Origin: JASFYU01 sp045046905
Lineage (GTDB): Bacteria; Bacteroidota; Bacteroidia; Flavobacteriales; Flavobacteriaceae
Reading direction: 5' to 3'
DNA: 28,598 nt
Assembly (NCBI GenBank): GCA_045046905.1
Contig: JASFYU010000101.1
Span: 1 to 28,598 of the forward strand
This document shows, one piece after another, positions 7,443 to 16,450 of this stretch (position 1 is its first letter; every line of letters begins with the position of its first letter). The notes under the pieces are model-generated. The model saw nothing but the letters and a program-made list of their open reading frames with translations, was not told where the DNA came from and did not search any database. Both the position numbers and the translations under genes were made by a program.

Positions 7443-8099
7443 CTACTCTTTTGTAATAATCAAGGTTGCCTTGGATCCTTCAGACAATAGCCACTTGTTT
7501 GAATAAATCATTTGCCCTTTGTCGTCATACACGTCTACCTGTGCGGTGTTCGGTGAGGAGGATCCTTCATTTAAGGCTTCAAAATCAAGCCTATTGAAAC
7601 CTTTTTTTAAATCGACATTAACACCTTTGAAAGACCCAGTCAATAACATATTGTAGTCGATAACCTTGCCGTTGACCGAAATTTTCACGCGATCACCGTC
7701 GACGAATTCATGGTCGCGACAAACAATACCTATGAATTTACCGTTGTTTTTGATGTCGCCCAGATACTGGTCTCCAAAACGCTCGTTTTTACCTCCTTTT
7801 TTTTCCGTTCTTCTTATTTTGGGGTCGATTTTCATGCCATGTCCGGCCTGTACCAACTCCCTATCGGGTAACATTTTCACCGGTCTTCTGCCCAGGGAAT
7901 CCATCATATTGATTTCAGGTTTGTCAGCTATAACCGAGGGTATTCTCAATGCCGTTCCCTTACTACTACTGCCACTGGGGTCAAATTTATTAGCAGCTTC
8001 AATTTTTAGAGGTTGTTGAAAAGGAATATCAGTCTGTGCATAACCTGATACCGACAATAGTATAAAGGCAATCAGGAGAGGTATGTAATTCTTGGTCAT
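7443..8099 (-). CDS. Secreted protein of unknown function, 218 aa
   Basis: I do not recognise a named family. I place the start at the ATG at 8099: it yields a clean type I signal peptide (MTKNYIPLLIAFILL, predicted cleavage after GYA at residue 21), whereas the upstream in-frame ATG at 8159 would add 20 non-conserved residues in front of it. The mature part contains a Lys/Arg-rich middle (about residues 70–115) and a C-terminal half with alternating short strands (ISVNGKVI, VDVYDDKGQMIYSNKW) that looks like a beta-sandwich. It is predicted to be periplasmic or outer-membrane associated. It stands alone, convergent with the acylase lipoprotein. There is no cysteine-rich or sorting (Por) tail. 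Confidence 0.78.
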   Translation of the reverse strand: MTKNYIPLLIAFILLSVSGYAQTDIPFQQPLKIEAANKFDPSGSSSKGTALRIPSVIADKPEINMMDSLGRRPVKMLPDRELVQAGHGMKIDPKIRRTEKKGGKNERFGDQYLGDIKNNGKFIGIVCRDHEFVDGDRVKISVNGKVIDYNMLLTGSFKGVNVDLKKGFNRLDFEALNEGSSSPNTAQVDVYDDKGQMIYSNKWLLSEGSKATLIITKE

Positions 8100-8289
8100 T
8101 TTCTTTTCTACTAGGTTTAATCCGCCTGTTGCAGCCGCACTTGTTCGCAGGCACTTCATTAAATAACTAGATTAAAGATAGCAATTACCCTGCCATAGGG
8201 ACTTAAAGGCGTGTTAAATCATTTTAAGACCCATGTTTTGGAGCCTGCACTGGACTTTTAATATCTCATTGAGGGTAGTCGGTTTGAGT

Positions 8290-8326
8290 TGCCTACCGCA
8301 GGCAGGTTCCTCAATGCTACCTGCCT
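8290..8326. repeat. GC-rich palindromic cluster (three TGCCT/AGGCA arms)
   Basis: TGCCT-ACCGC-AGGCA (8290–8304) repeats the element at 7322–7338, and AGGCAGGT (8300–8307) also pairs perfectly with ACCTGCCT (8319–8326) across an 11-nt loop. Two mutually exclusive stems are therefore possible. It lies in the 520-nt gap between 8100 and 8619, the first 190 nt of which otherwise shows nothing I can assign. Confidence 0.5.
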
Positions 8327-8411
8327 ATGGAGGGGTTTACCTAGTTGCGATTGCTATCGGAATCAAAAAATGCTTTCTGGTAATATAGCTCGGTACCCTT
8401 GGGTAAAGGTC

Positions 8412-8525
8412 GTTGATTGTAGCGTAAGGGATAGAACGGCCTGTTCGAGCTCTTGCGGCCCTTTTCTGGGCGGCGAAGCGAGTAGTGATAGCCCGGCCTC
8501 GGGTCTTTTTCCCGGGGCTACGTCA
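8412..8525 (+). ncRNA. Structured RNA resembling the Flavo-1 motif
   Basis: A G+C-rich block in an otherwise A+T-rich gap carries the pattern GCGTAAGGGATAGAACGGC … GATAGCCCGGCC … GGGGCTACG, which I recall as typical of the Flavobacteria-specific Flavo-1 RNA. Supporting pairings are GTAGC (8419–8423) with GCTAC (8517–8521) closing the whole element, GGGC (8468–8471) with GCCC (8491–8494), and a 7-bp hairpin CCTCGGG (8497–8503) with CCCGGGG (8511–8517), one G shared or swapped between helices. The strand is set by matching the remembered orientation. It is antisense to both flanking genes' direction and overlaps neither. An 81-codon frame overlapping it is not credible as a protein. Confidence 0.5.
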
Positions 8526-8619
8526 AAAATATAAAAATGCTATCTCTAGTCAAAATACCGCATATCATCAGTTTTGTGGTTTTTAGATTATTTTTTGCCA
8601 TGTACATTGTGCGGGTAAT

Positions 8620-10878
8620 TTATTCGGCGGCGGGCAGTTGTTGAAGAAGTCTTAGATAGTTCTGATTTTGCGGAAACATTTTTGTTAGTTTCAGGGCATA
8701 GGTTTTGGCCTTTTTAATTTCGCCATTTTTTGAATAGAGATAGGTCATGGTATATAACAGGTCTTCATTTTCAGGCGCTATTCGCAATCCTTTCAGAATA
8801 GTTTCCTTGGCTTTTTCAATCTTGTCCTTTTTATCGTACAACAGGCTCAGATTATAGTAGGCCCTTATATTTTGTGGCATATAGGTAATGGTACTTTCAA
8901 ATTGTTCAATGGCATCGTCTATTTTTCCAATTTCCGCTAATAATAGGCCCAGAGAATAGTAGGTAGGCCCATATTCAGGTTCTTGCTCTATAATGGTACT
9001 GAAGGCAATCTCGGCCTTACCCGGTTCACCGTTGTTGTAATACAGATTAGCCAAATTCGTCCTGATCAAATTGTTTAGATCATCTATTTCTAGTGCTTTT
9101 TCTAAATTTTCGATGCCTTTTTCTGTATTTCCTTTTCGCAGGTAATACGTAGCCATTTTGGCCCTGCCTCCCGAAAAATCTAAAGCAACCTCCAAAGAAG
9201 TGAAGAACTCTTTTTTTACTTTTTCGTAAACTTCCTTGTAGGATGCGGGTATTTGATGTTCAGTAAGCCTACTTATGGCAAAAAAAGTTTTTACCCTTAC
9301 GGCCCTTTTTTTATCTTTTAACAGCGGCAATAGATAGCTTGCATAATCGGTATTATCTATTTCACCCAATAGGTCGATAGTAGATGCCCTGACCAGGGGA
9401 GACAGGTCGTTTACAAACAGTAATAGGTCGGCAATGTCATTGGGATCCATATAATTACCAAACGCCCTTATCGCGGAGGCTCTTGCGATTTCTGGTTGTG
9501 TAGTGTCTTTTATTAGGGTCAATAAAGATTTTTTGCCGTTGGACTCGCCCCGAATACCCGGTGCCAACAATTCTGAGAAATGTTGATAATCAGGAAGGTC
9601 GTGCCGTTTTTTAAAAGATTTCCATGCCCATTCATTGTCCTTGTCTTTGTGGCATTGAACACAGGCATTGGGGGTGTCATATTTTAGGCTTAGGTCAGGC
9701 CGTGGGATTCTAAAACTATGGTCTCTTCTAAAATCGTTTTCCATATAAAATTTTCCGGGCATATGGCAATTGATGCATTTTGCGCCCTCGGTGCCGGTGG
9801 TATGAAAATGATGTTCGGGGGTATCGTATTGTTTGGGTATATGGCACTGGGCACAAAGGGTATTGCCCTTGAATTTAAGTTTTAGCGAGTGCGGATTATG
9901 GCAGTCGGTACAAGTCACACCATTATGGTACATTTTACTTTGTACAAAAGAGCCGTATACATAATCTTCGTCTAAAATTTGCCCGTCAGGATGGTAGACC
10001 CCTGCGGTTATTAATTGGGGAAAATAGTGATCCAGCATAGTGCCTTCAAAATTGAATAATTCTGAAATTTGCTCTCTTCGCATATGGCATCTGGCACACT
10101 GATCTACCAGCTCTTTGGGCATGGTATTGGGGGTCATTTGCATTATCCCTGATGCTTTATAGTCTTGCCCTAACCGATCTGCATCAGATACGTGTTGTTT
10201 GCCTGGGCCATGACAGGCTTCGCAGCTTACATTGATCAAAGCAAATTTGGTGTCATAGCCATTGGTGTTAGGGGCATAGTTTTTTCTGACGTTTGTCGAG
10301 TGGCAGTCTGAACACATAGTGTTCCAATTTAGGCCGCCTCTTGACCAGTGTAGCCATTCAGAATGGACTATTTTAAAATCGGGGTAGAGGTCAAACCATT
10401 TATTCTTTTTGGTGTCCCATGCAGTTCTTAAACATTGGTAACGCCCCTTGGGGAATTTAACAATATATTGCTGCAAGGGGCTTATGCCGAAGGTATACAC
10501 GATTTTATAATCGTGGTATTTGCCATCAGGGCCTTCGGTGTTTACATAAAATTCTTTTCCCTTGTTAAAAAAATGGGAGCTAACGCCTTGACTAGAAAAT
10601 TTTTCACCCTTGAATGGGGCGAGTATGGTATGCCTGTTGGCAAGTTGCATTGCCTTGTCATGATGAGACCCTTTCCACTCCTTAAATTGATCCTCATGGC
10701 ATTTTTTGCAGCTGTCATCGCCCAAAAAGTTTTTATCAGGAATCGCCTTGGTTGGAGTAAATATAGTCTCGAAACTCTCTTCTGGAACTGTTACGTAATT
10801 GTGCTTTTTACGCTCTTTACAAGAGGTGTAAATTATGAGGAATAAGAAGAGGTATATTATTTGTAAAAAGAACTTCAT
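8620..10878 (-). CDS. Octahaem c-type cytochrome lipoprotein with HEAT and TPR repeats, 752 aa
   Basis: Large exported electron-transfer protein. The N terminus is a hydrophobic signal ending IIYTSC, giving a lipidated Cys20. Eight CxxCH haem sites start at Cys57, 189, 219, 261, 323, 342, 368 and 406, in an arrangement reminiscent of cytochrome c554/hydroxylamine-oxidoreductase-like multihaem proteins. After the last haem, residues about 440–560 look like HEAT repeats (ARASAIRAFGNY, VRASTIDLLGEI, VRVKTFFAISRL), and about 585–745 contain four to five TPR units (TNLANLYYNNGEPGKAEIAF and later copies). The fusion of a multihaem domain to protein-interaction repeats is known in Bacteroidota and Planctomycetes; the reaction is not. 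It starts 59 nt after the 107-residue gene ending the complex I operon, so read-through transcription is possible. Confidence 0.87.
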   Translation of the reverse strand: MKFFLQIIYLFLFLIIYTSCKERKKHNYVTVPEESFETIFTPTKAIPDKNFLGDDSCKKCHEDQFKEWKGSHHDKAMQLANRHTILAPFKGEKFSSQGVSSHFFNKGKEFYVNTEGPDGKYHDYKIVYTFGISPLQQYIVKFPKGRYQCLRTAWDTKKNKWFDLYPDFKIVHSEWLHWSRGGLNWNTMCSDCHSTNVRKNYAPNTNGYDTKFALINVSCEACHGPGKQHVSDADRLGQDYKASGIMQMTPNTMPKELVDQCARCHMRREQISELFNFEGTMLDHYFPQLITAGVYHPDGQILDEDYVYGSFVQSKMYHNGVTCTDCHNPHSLKLKFKGNTLCAQCHIPKQYDTPEHHFHTTGTEGAKCINCHMPGKFYMENDFRRDHSFRIPRPDLSLKYDTPNACVQCHKDKDNEWAWKSFKKRHDLPDYQHFSELLAPGIRGESNGKKSLLTLIKDTTQPEIARASAIRAFGNYMDPNDIADLLLFVNDLSPLVRASTIDLLGEIDNTDYASYLLPLLKDKKRAVRVKTFFAISRLTEHQIPASYKEVYEKVKKEFFTSLEVALDFSGGRAKMATYYLRKGNTEKGIENLEKALEIDDLNNLIRTNLANLYYNNGEPGKAEIAFSTIIEQEPEYGPTYYSLGLLLAEIGKIDDAIEQFESTITYMPQNIRAYYNLSLLYDKKDKIEKAKETILKGLRIAPENEDLLYTMTYLYSKNGEIKKAKTYALKLTKMFPQNQNYLRLLQQLPAAE

Positions 10879-10937
10879 TATTGGCTTTAAGGGTCACAAC
10901 TAAAAAAGATATTTAGAGGAAAAGACGGTTATTATTT

Positions 10938-11261
10938 TTAGCCGTTATTCCAATACTGGGGTTCGGTGCTTTCTGTTTGTTGGTTCCAGTAATCTTGAGT
11001 TACTTTGCGACCATCAAAAGTTTTCAGTTTACGTTGGAATACCCAAATCGTAGGATTGAAAACCATATCAGTTACGGCAACGGTATATAGTTGAGGTTCC
11101 TCTTCTGAAGGCCTTTTTTCCTCTTGGATTACAACGTCAAAGCCGTTATGTTCCAATAATTTTTTTAAAAAATTCTTACGGTTTTCGCTAATTTTTTTTT
11201 CGACAAAAGTTACTCGCTTATCCTCGATGCTTCCAAATAAATGTTTTCCTTTTAGTGCCAT
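10938..11261 (-). CDS. Unknown protein closing the complex I operon, 107 aa
   Basis: I do not recognise it as any standard or accessory complex I subunit. It begins 5 nt after nuoN and is thus translationally linked to the operon. The protein is soluble (no signal or membrane helix), basic in its first half (VTFVEKKISENRKNFLKKLL) and ends in a polar tail rich in Gln, Thr, Trp and Asn. The central part (LYTVAVTDMVFNPTIWVFQR) reads like two beta strands, suggesting a small alpha/beta fold. Position at the end of a ferredoxin-linked complex I operon suggests an assembly factor, a regulator, or a peripheral subunit; that is inference from location only. No cysteine, so it holds no Fe-S cluster. 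Confidence 0.8.
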   Translation of the reverse strand: MALKGKHLFGSIEDKRVTFVEKKISENRKNFLKKLLEHNGFDVVIQEEKRPSEEEPQLYTVAVTDMVFNPTIWVFQRKLKTFDGRKVTQDYWNQQTESTEPQYWNNG

Positions 11262-11266
11262 GACTT

Positions 11267-12694
11267 CTAATTAAAAATGCCGCTTAGTTCATAAATATAA
11301 TCATACAACGGGCTATAGATACCAATAACCAATATGCCTATCACGGTAATTAGCAGACCTAATCTCATATAAATTTTGCTCTTGAAAAAGGGAATAGGAT
11401 TCTCACTTTTCCTAAGGAACATGGCCCTGATTACCAAAAGATAATAGTATAATGAAATGGTAACATTCACTACGGCCAAAAAGACCAAGAAATAGTATCC
11501 CTCGCTGGCTGCGGCCGTAAAGAGAAAGAATTTTCCGAAGAACCCTGCAAGAGGTGGAATGCCTGCCAATGAGAATAGCGCCAACATCATGACCAGGCTT
11601 AAGTTAGGGTTTGTTCTATATAGGCCCTCATAGTCTTTTATGTTCTCTTTTCCCGTTTGAAGCGAAATGGCCTGTACAACTCCAAATGCCGCTAGGTTCG
11701 AGAACACATAAATCAAGACAAAGTATACTACGGTAGCCGTACCCAATTGTGTTCCCACAATTAATCCCAATAGAATAAAACCGGCTTGTGCAATGGAGGA
11801 AAATGCCAAAAACCGTTTCATGTTTTGCTGCCGCAATGCAAATAAATTACCAATGAACATGGTTGCAATGGCGATAATATAGATCATGTTTTCCCAGACC
11901 TGCATCAATGGTTTTAAAACGGTGAATAATAAAATCATTAAAATAAAGACCGCGGCTCCTTTTGAAATCACCGATAAGTAAGAGGCTATGCTAATTGGAG
12001 CTCCTTCGTAAACATCAGCGGTCCAAAAATGAAAGGGTACCAATGATATTTTAAAGGCCAAACCCGTAAAGAATAAAATAGCCCCGAGCGAGGTAAGGTT
12101 GGTCGCAGAAATTAATTGAATTATATCAGCAAAGTATATAGAGCCCGATGTTGCATATAGCATTGAGATACCAAATAATGAAACTCCTGAGGCTAGGGCT
12201 GAAGACAGGATCAATTTGATTCCTGCCTCACTCGATTTTCGGTTGGCTGTTTCAAAGGCGGCTAATGCAGCAACGGGAAGTGTTGATAATTCTAGGCCTA
12301 AATAGAACATTAAAAAATCTCCTGAAGAAATCATAAAATACATGCCCAATAGGGAAGAAAACAGTAATATAAAAAACTCTGTTCCCTTATTTTGGTCAAC
12401 AATTTTTTCCTGAAGCCAATCTGCCGATTGCAATAGGAGGATTAGTACCCCAATATTCAAGACATTCTTAAAAAAATGTATTAAACCATTGGTTCTGAAC
12501 ATACCACCAAAAAGGGTGTTTTCATCTACCGGCAATAATCCGATTAAGGTATGAACTCCAAATAGAAATATAGCTAAATGAACGATGCTCTGTTTTTTGT
12601 TTGACGGTATAAAAATTTCTGCTACAATCAACAATAGTATTATTGCTAACAGTAATAGCTCGTGACGCATTAATAAAAGATTGCTAAAATCCAT
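11267..12694 (-). CDS. nuoN: Complex I subunit N (antiporter-like membrane subunit), 475 aa
   Basis: One of the three Mrp-antiporter-like, proton-pumping subunits of NADH-quinone-oxidoreductase-type complexes, with about 14 predicted helices. The conserved helix-5 Glu is at residue 135 (YLGLELSTLP), and the conserved Lys-bearing helices follow (AGIKLILSSAL; LAFKISLVPFHFWTADVYEGAP). PLAGFFGKFFLF is the usual late-helix block. The start ATG at 12694 lies 9 nt upstream of an alternative in-frame ATG at codon 9. It is 10 nt downstream of nuoM and 5 nt upstream of the final small gene. Confidence 0.95.
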   Translation of the reverse strand: MDFSNLLLMRHELLLLAIILLLIVAEIFIPSNKKQSIVHLAIFLFGVHTLIGLLPVDENTLFGGMFRTNGLIHFFKNVLNIGVLILLLQSADWLQEKIVDQNKGTEFFILLFSSLLGMYFMISSGDFLMFYLGLELSTLPVAALAAFETANRKSSEAGIKLILSSALASGVSLFGISMLYATSGSIYFADIIQLISATNLTSLGAILFFTGLAFKISLVPFHFWTADVYEGAPISIASYLSVISKGAAVFILMILLFTVLKPLMQVWENMIYIIAIATMFIGNLFALRQQNMKRFLAFSSIAQAGFILLGLIVGTQLGTATVVYFVLIYVFSNLAAFGVVQAISLQTGKENIKDYEGLYRTNPNLSLVMMLALFSLAGIPPLAGFFGKFFLFTAAASEGYYFLVFLAVVNVTISLYYYLLVIRAMFLRKSENPIPFFKSKIYMRLGLLITVIGILVIGIYSPLYDYIYELSGIFN

Positions 12695-12704
12695 TCTCTT
12701 TATT

Positions 12705-14192
12705 TTATAAAACTCCTTGTATAAAAGGTTGTAAACTTTCTAAAATCATATCACTTAACCAAAGTGGGGCAACACCCATGCCCACAATGGGAATCAATAA
12801 CAATAATATTCCTGTTTTCTCATACCATGTAACTTTTTCTAGAGTTAAAAAGGCTTCATTTTTTACAGGGCCCATCAACATTATTCCTACAACACGTAAA
12901 ATGTAAACAGCTGTAACTACAATTGCCGATACTGATATAATAGTTGCAACCCTATAGAACATATTATCATGCTCAAAAGCACCCACAAATATGTTCATTT
13001 CGGCAACAAAGCCACTAAATCCGGGAAGGCCTAAAGATGCTAAACCTGCAATAACATAAATGGTTGATATAAACGGAATCACTTTGAGTAATCCTCCTAA
13101 CTTGGTGACATCTCTAGTGTGGGTTCTACCATAGATCATTCCGATTAAAGCAAAGAACAGGGCTGTCATAAACCCGTGGGAAAGTGACTGTAATATGGCA
13201 CCATTCCATGCCGTTTTGTTCAGCATTAGAAGAGCGAACAATACCAATCCTAAATGGCTTACGGATGAATATGCATTGATATATTTTAAATCAGTTTGTT
13301 TAACGGCTGAAAACGCACCGTAAATAACACCAGTGGCTGCTAGAATAATAAAGAACCAAGACCAATGTAAGGCTCCCTCTGGTAATAAATACATAGCAAC
13401 TCGAAACACGCCATAACCTCCCAATTTCATTAATACGCCCGCATGTAACATTGAAACTGCCGTGGGTGCTGAGGCATGACCGTCTGGTGACCAGGTATGA
13501 AAAGGGAATAAGGCTCCAATGACTGCAAAACCAATAAAGGCCAGGGGAAAGAATAGTTTTTGTGCTTCAATGGGTATGTTTACTTTGGCGATTTCCAATA
13601 TATTGAAAGTCAAAGCGCCACCGTCGGCATCTGAGTTAAAGTAAATTCCTAGAATAGCAACCAGTAGAATGGCTGAAGCACCCATGAGCATCAATGTTAA
13701 TTTCATGGCTGAATGTTCCTTGGGGCCGGTTCCCCATATTCCAATTAATAAATACATGGGAATAACGGCAATCTCAAAGAAGACGAACATAGTAAATAAA
13801 TCGAGAGAGATGAAAAAGCCATATACCCCTATGGAAAGCACGATCAGTGACACAAAAAATTCTTTGGGTAGTTCATTCATTTTCCATGAAATGAAAACAC
13901 CTGACAAAACCACGATGCTTGTTAAAAGCAATAAGGCAACTGATATGCCATCTACTCCGATGCTGTAATGAATATTAAAATCTTTGAACCAAACCAGGTC
14001 TTTGGTAAAGACCATAATGTCGCTATTAGTTGTTCTTTCTTTGAAATATGCAAAAACCAAGTTGATGGCCATTCCCATCTGGATCATGCCCCCGACCATT
14101 GAAACTATACGTGACTGTTTAAGTCCTTTAGAAAAAACCAAAGCCAGTATGGTTGCTATGGGTACAATGATAAAAAGTGATAGAATATCCAT
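12705..14192 (-). CDS. nuoM: Complex I subunit M (antiporter-like membrane subunit), 495 aa
   Basis: Proton-pumping membrane subunit. Key charged residues are present: Glu140 in FVFFEIAVIP (equivalent of E. coli NuoM Glu144), the Lys in AMKLTLMLMG, and the block FPFHTWSPDGHASAPTAVSM followed by HAGVLMKLGGYG. GFSGFVAEMNIFVGAF supplies the late conserved Glu. Around 14 helices; length is normal. Located 9 nt after nuoL and 10 nt before nuoN within the same operon. Confidence 0.96.
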   Translation of the reverse strand: MDILSLFIIVPIATILALVFSKGLKQSRIVSMVGGMIQMGMAINLVFAYFKERTTNSDIMVFTKDLVWFKDFNIHYSIGVDGISVALLLLTSIVVLSGVFISWKMNELPKEFFVSLIVLSIGVYGFFISLDLFTMFVFFEIAVIPMYLLIGIWGTGPKEHSAMKLTLMLMGASAILLVAILGIYFNSDADGGALTFNILEIAKVNIPIEAQKLFFPLAFIGFAVIGALFPFHTWSPDGHASAPTAVSMLHAGVLMKLGGYGVFRVAMYLLPEGALHWSWFFIILAATGVIYGAFSAVKQTDLKYINAYSSVSHLGLVLFALLMLNKTAWNGAILQSLSHGFMTALFFALIGMIYGRTHTRDVTKLGGLLKVIPFISTIYVIAGLASLGLPGFSGFVAEMNIFVGAFEHDNMFYRVATIISVSAIVVTAVYILRVVGIMLMGPVKNEAFLTLEKVTWYEKTGILLLLIPIVGMGVAPLWLSDMILESLQPFIQGVL

Positions 14193-14201
14193 ATTAATCT
14201 T

Positions 14202-16121
14202 TTAGTTTGTCCATAGGTAAATAAAAACCAATGCAATAATTACGACGCCTGCTATAAAAGCAAAGCCGTAGTCCTGTACTTTGCCAGATTGCAATCCTTT
14301 TATTTTTTCGGATGTCCATACCGTCTTGTTGCCAATGCCCTCCATGGTACCATCTACATACTTTTTATCAAATTTTGCTATTGGTGCAGAAACAAGGTTA
14401 AATACTATTTTTTTGGTAACGAAAAGATAAATTTCATCGAAATAAAACTTATCGCTAGTCCATTTATAAAAGAGTCCGAAAAAGTTGGCAAGCTTATCTG
14501 CTAAATCATTTTCCTTTTTATAGAATATCCAAGCTAGTATAATTCCAATCAAGCCTGCACCAACGGCCACAGCGGCTAATGGATAATTCAAATGTGCTTC
14601 GAAAGTCGCTTTATCGGCGGTAACAAATTCACTAAAAGGAATAAATCCACCCACAATACTCAATAGGGCCAAAACCATTAATGGGAATGTCATTGAAATT
14701 GGCGATTCTTGAGGTTTGTGCTCGTATTTTGTTTCCTTTCCCCAGAAAATTCCAAAGTAGATGCGGAACATATAGAACGCTGTAAGCCCCGCTACAATTA
14801 CTCCGATAAAATAGATTAACGTATTATGTTCAAAAGCAGCGACCAAAATTTCGTCTTTACTAAAGAAACCAGCAAAAGGCGGTACCCCGGCAATGGCCAA
14901 GGCTGCAATTAGAAAGGTAATATGGGTAATGGGCATATACTTTCGAAGGCCCCCCATATCTTTTAAATAGTTACTATGTACGGCATGTATTATCGAGCCG
15001 GCACCCAAGAATAATAAGGCTTTGAACATGGCATGGGTAAACAGATGAAACATTGAGGCCATATACCCTAAACCTTCATGGTCATCGTATCCTGAAACGC
15101 CTAATGCGAACATCATATACCCCAATTGAGACATGGTAGAGAAGGCCAGTACCCGCTTAATATCAGTTTGGGTAATCGCTATTATGGCGGCAAACAATGA
15201 TGAGAATGCACCCACATAGGCTACTATATTTAAAGCGAAACCATTTTCAACAAAATAATACAAGGGAAACAATCTGGCTACTAAAAACACACCAGCTACA
15301 ACCATGGTTGCTGCATGAATCAATGCTGAAACGGGAGTTGGCCCTTCCATTGCATCAGGCAACCAAATATGAAAAGGAAACATGGCCGATTTACCAGCAC
15401 CTCCAAGAAATATCAAGATCAACCCCCATGTTAAAGCCGATAACCCCATGAAGGAAGTAGATGCCCAATTTAAAATGGCATCTCCCTCAGGATTGTTCAA
15501 GATTTCAAAATCATAGGTACCTGTATAGTATCCCATGATAAGAATACCGATCAAAAAGCCCAAATCGGCAAATCTGGTTACAATAAAAGCCTTTTTTGCT
15601 GCAGCTACCGCAGCTGGTTTGGTATAGTAATATCCTATCAGCAAATACGATGAAACCCCTACCAGCTCCCAGAATATATAAATCTGGAATAAGTTGGTGG
15701 CCAACACAAGGCTATACATGGAGAAAGAGAATAAGGACAGAAAAGCAAAGAATCTGGTATAGCCATCATCTCCTTTCATATAACCCCTGCTATATATATG
15801 CACCATTAAGGATACTGTAGAAACCACAATAAGCATCATTACAGAAATGGGGTCTATAAGCACGCCCATATCAATGCGTAAGGTTTCGGTGAAATTCATC
15901 CACACTGTTTTTTCTACAAATGTTTGATAGACGCCATTTATTTTGCCATGAATAAAAAAGTATTGGTAAGCGGTATAGAATGATAATAGGGTAGAAGTTA
16001 AAAGTCCGGCTACGCCAATATAGCCAGATACTGCAGGTTTAATTTTTTGATTGAATATTCCCAATAGCAGAAAAACGGCCAGTGGAATCAAGGGAATTAA
16101 TATGATATTACTAAAGTTCAT
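14202..16121 (-). CDS. nuoL: Complex I subunit L (distal antiporter-like subunit), 639 aa
   Basis: Distal proton-pumping subunit with about 16 helices. Glu152 sits in IFWELVGVSSYLLIG, the helix-5 signature; GGAGKSAMFPFHIWLPDAME holds the pumping Lys and the conserved loop, followed by PTPVSALIHAATMV. The C-terminal ~100 residues (YKWTSDKFYFDEIYLFV and the final helix) correspond to the long lateral helix that clamps L, M and N together, so the protein is complete. It starts 11 nt after nuoK. Confidence 0.96.
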   Translation of the reverse strand: MNFSNIILIPLIPLAVFLLLGIFNQKIKPAVSGYIGVAGLLTSTLLSFYTAYQYFFIHGKINGVYQTFVEKTVWMNFTETLRIDMGVLIDPISVMMLIVVSTVSLMVHIYSRGYMKGDDGYTRFFAFLSLFSFSMYSLVLATNLFQIYIFWELVGVSSYLLIGYYYTKPAAVAAAKKAFIVTRFADLGFLIGILIMGYYTGTYDFEILNNPEGDAILNWASTSFMGLSALTWGLILIFLGGAGKSAMFPFHIWLPDAMEGPTPVSALIHAATMVVAGVFLVARLFPLYYFVENGFALNIVAYVGAFSSLFAAIIAITQTDIKRVLAFSTMSQLGYMMFALGVSGYDDHEGLGYMASMFHLFTHAMFKALLFLGAGSIIHAVHSNYLKDMGGLRKYMPITHITFLIAALAIAGVPPFAGFFSKDEILVAAFEHNTLIYFIGVIVAGLTAFYMFRIYFGIFWGKETKYEHKPQESPISMTFPLMVLALLSIVGGFIPFSEFVTADKATFEAHLNYPLAAVAVGAGLIGIILAWIFYKKENDLADKLANFFGLFYKWTSDKFYFDEIYLFVTKKIVFNLVSAPIAKFDKKYVDGTMEGIGNKTVWTSEKIKGLQSGKVQDYGFAFIAGVVIIALVFIYLWTN

Positions 16122-16132
16122 ATTTTGAGAAT

Positions 16133-16450
16133 TTAGTGCTTCATGGTTTCTATATCTTTTACTTCAACCGAACTTATCTGTCTGTAAAGATTAATTATGA
16201 TTGACACGGCTAGTGCTGTTTCAGCTGCCGCTACAGCAATAATAAACAAGGAGAAAATAACGCCTTGTAGCATATCAGGATATAGATATTTGTTGATAAT
16301 CACAAAGTTTATAGCCGAGGCATTCAGTATCAATTCTACCGACATCAAAATTGAAATCAGGTTTTTTCGCGTGATAAAACCATAGACACCGATAAAAAAC
16401 AAAATGGAGGTTATGGTCAGTATTTCGTATATGCTAATTCCTGGAATCAT
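16133..16450 (-). CDS. nuoK: Complex I subunit K, 105 aa
   Basis: Small three-helix membrane subunit (MrpC-like) of the central proton channel. Both essential membrane glutamates are visible: Glu39 in LMSVELILNA and Glu77 in VAAAETALA. The ATG overlaps the nuoJ stop by 4 nt (ATGA arrangement), so the two are translationally coupled. Confidence 0.95.
   Translation of the reverse strand: MIPGISIYEILTITSILFFIGVYGFITRKNLISILMSVELILNASAINFVIINKYLYPDMLQGVIFSLFIIAVAAAETALAVSIIINLYRQISSVEVKDIETMKH

Noticed and set aside
8289..8534. An 81-codon plus-strand frame
   Set aside because: It runs through the palindromic repeats and the structured RNA, has no recognisable protein features and skewed Cys/Ser/Gly composition; best explained by the non-coding elements.
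10900..10940. Hairpin ACGG…CCGT after the 107-residue gene as operon terminator
   Set aside because: Only a 4-bp stem with a large A-rich loop; too weak to call, though TCTTTT follows it.
11700..16400. Several 60–140-codon frames antisense to nuoK, L, M and N
   Set aside because: They are shadows of long membrane-protein genes: no conserved motifs, and the sense strand encodes well-conserved complex I subunits.
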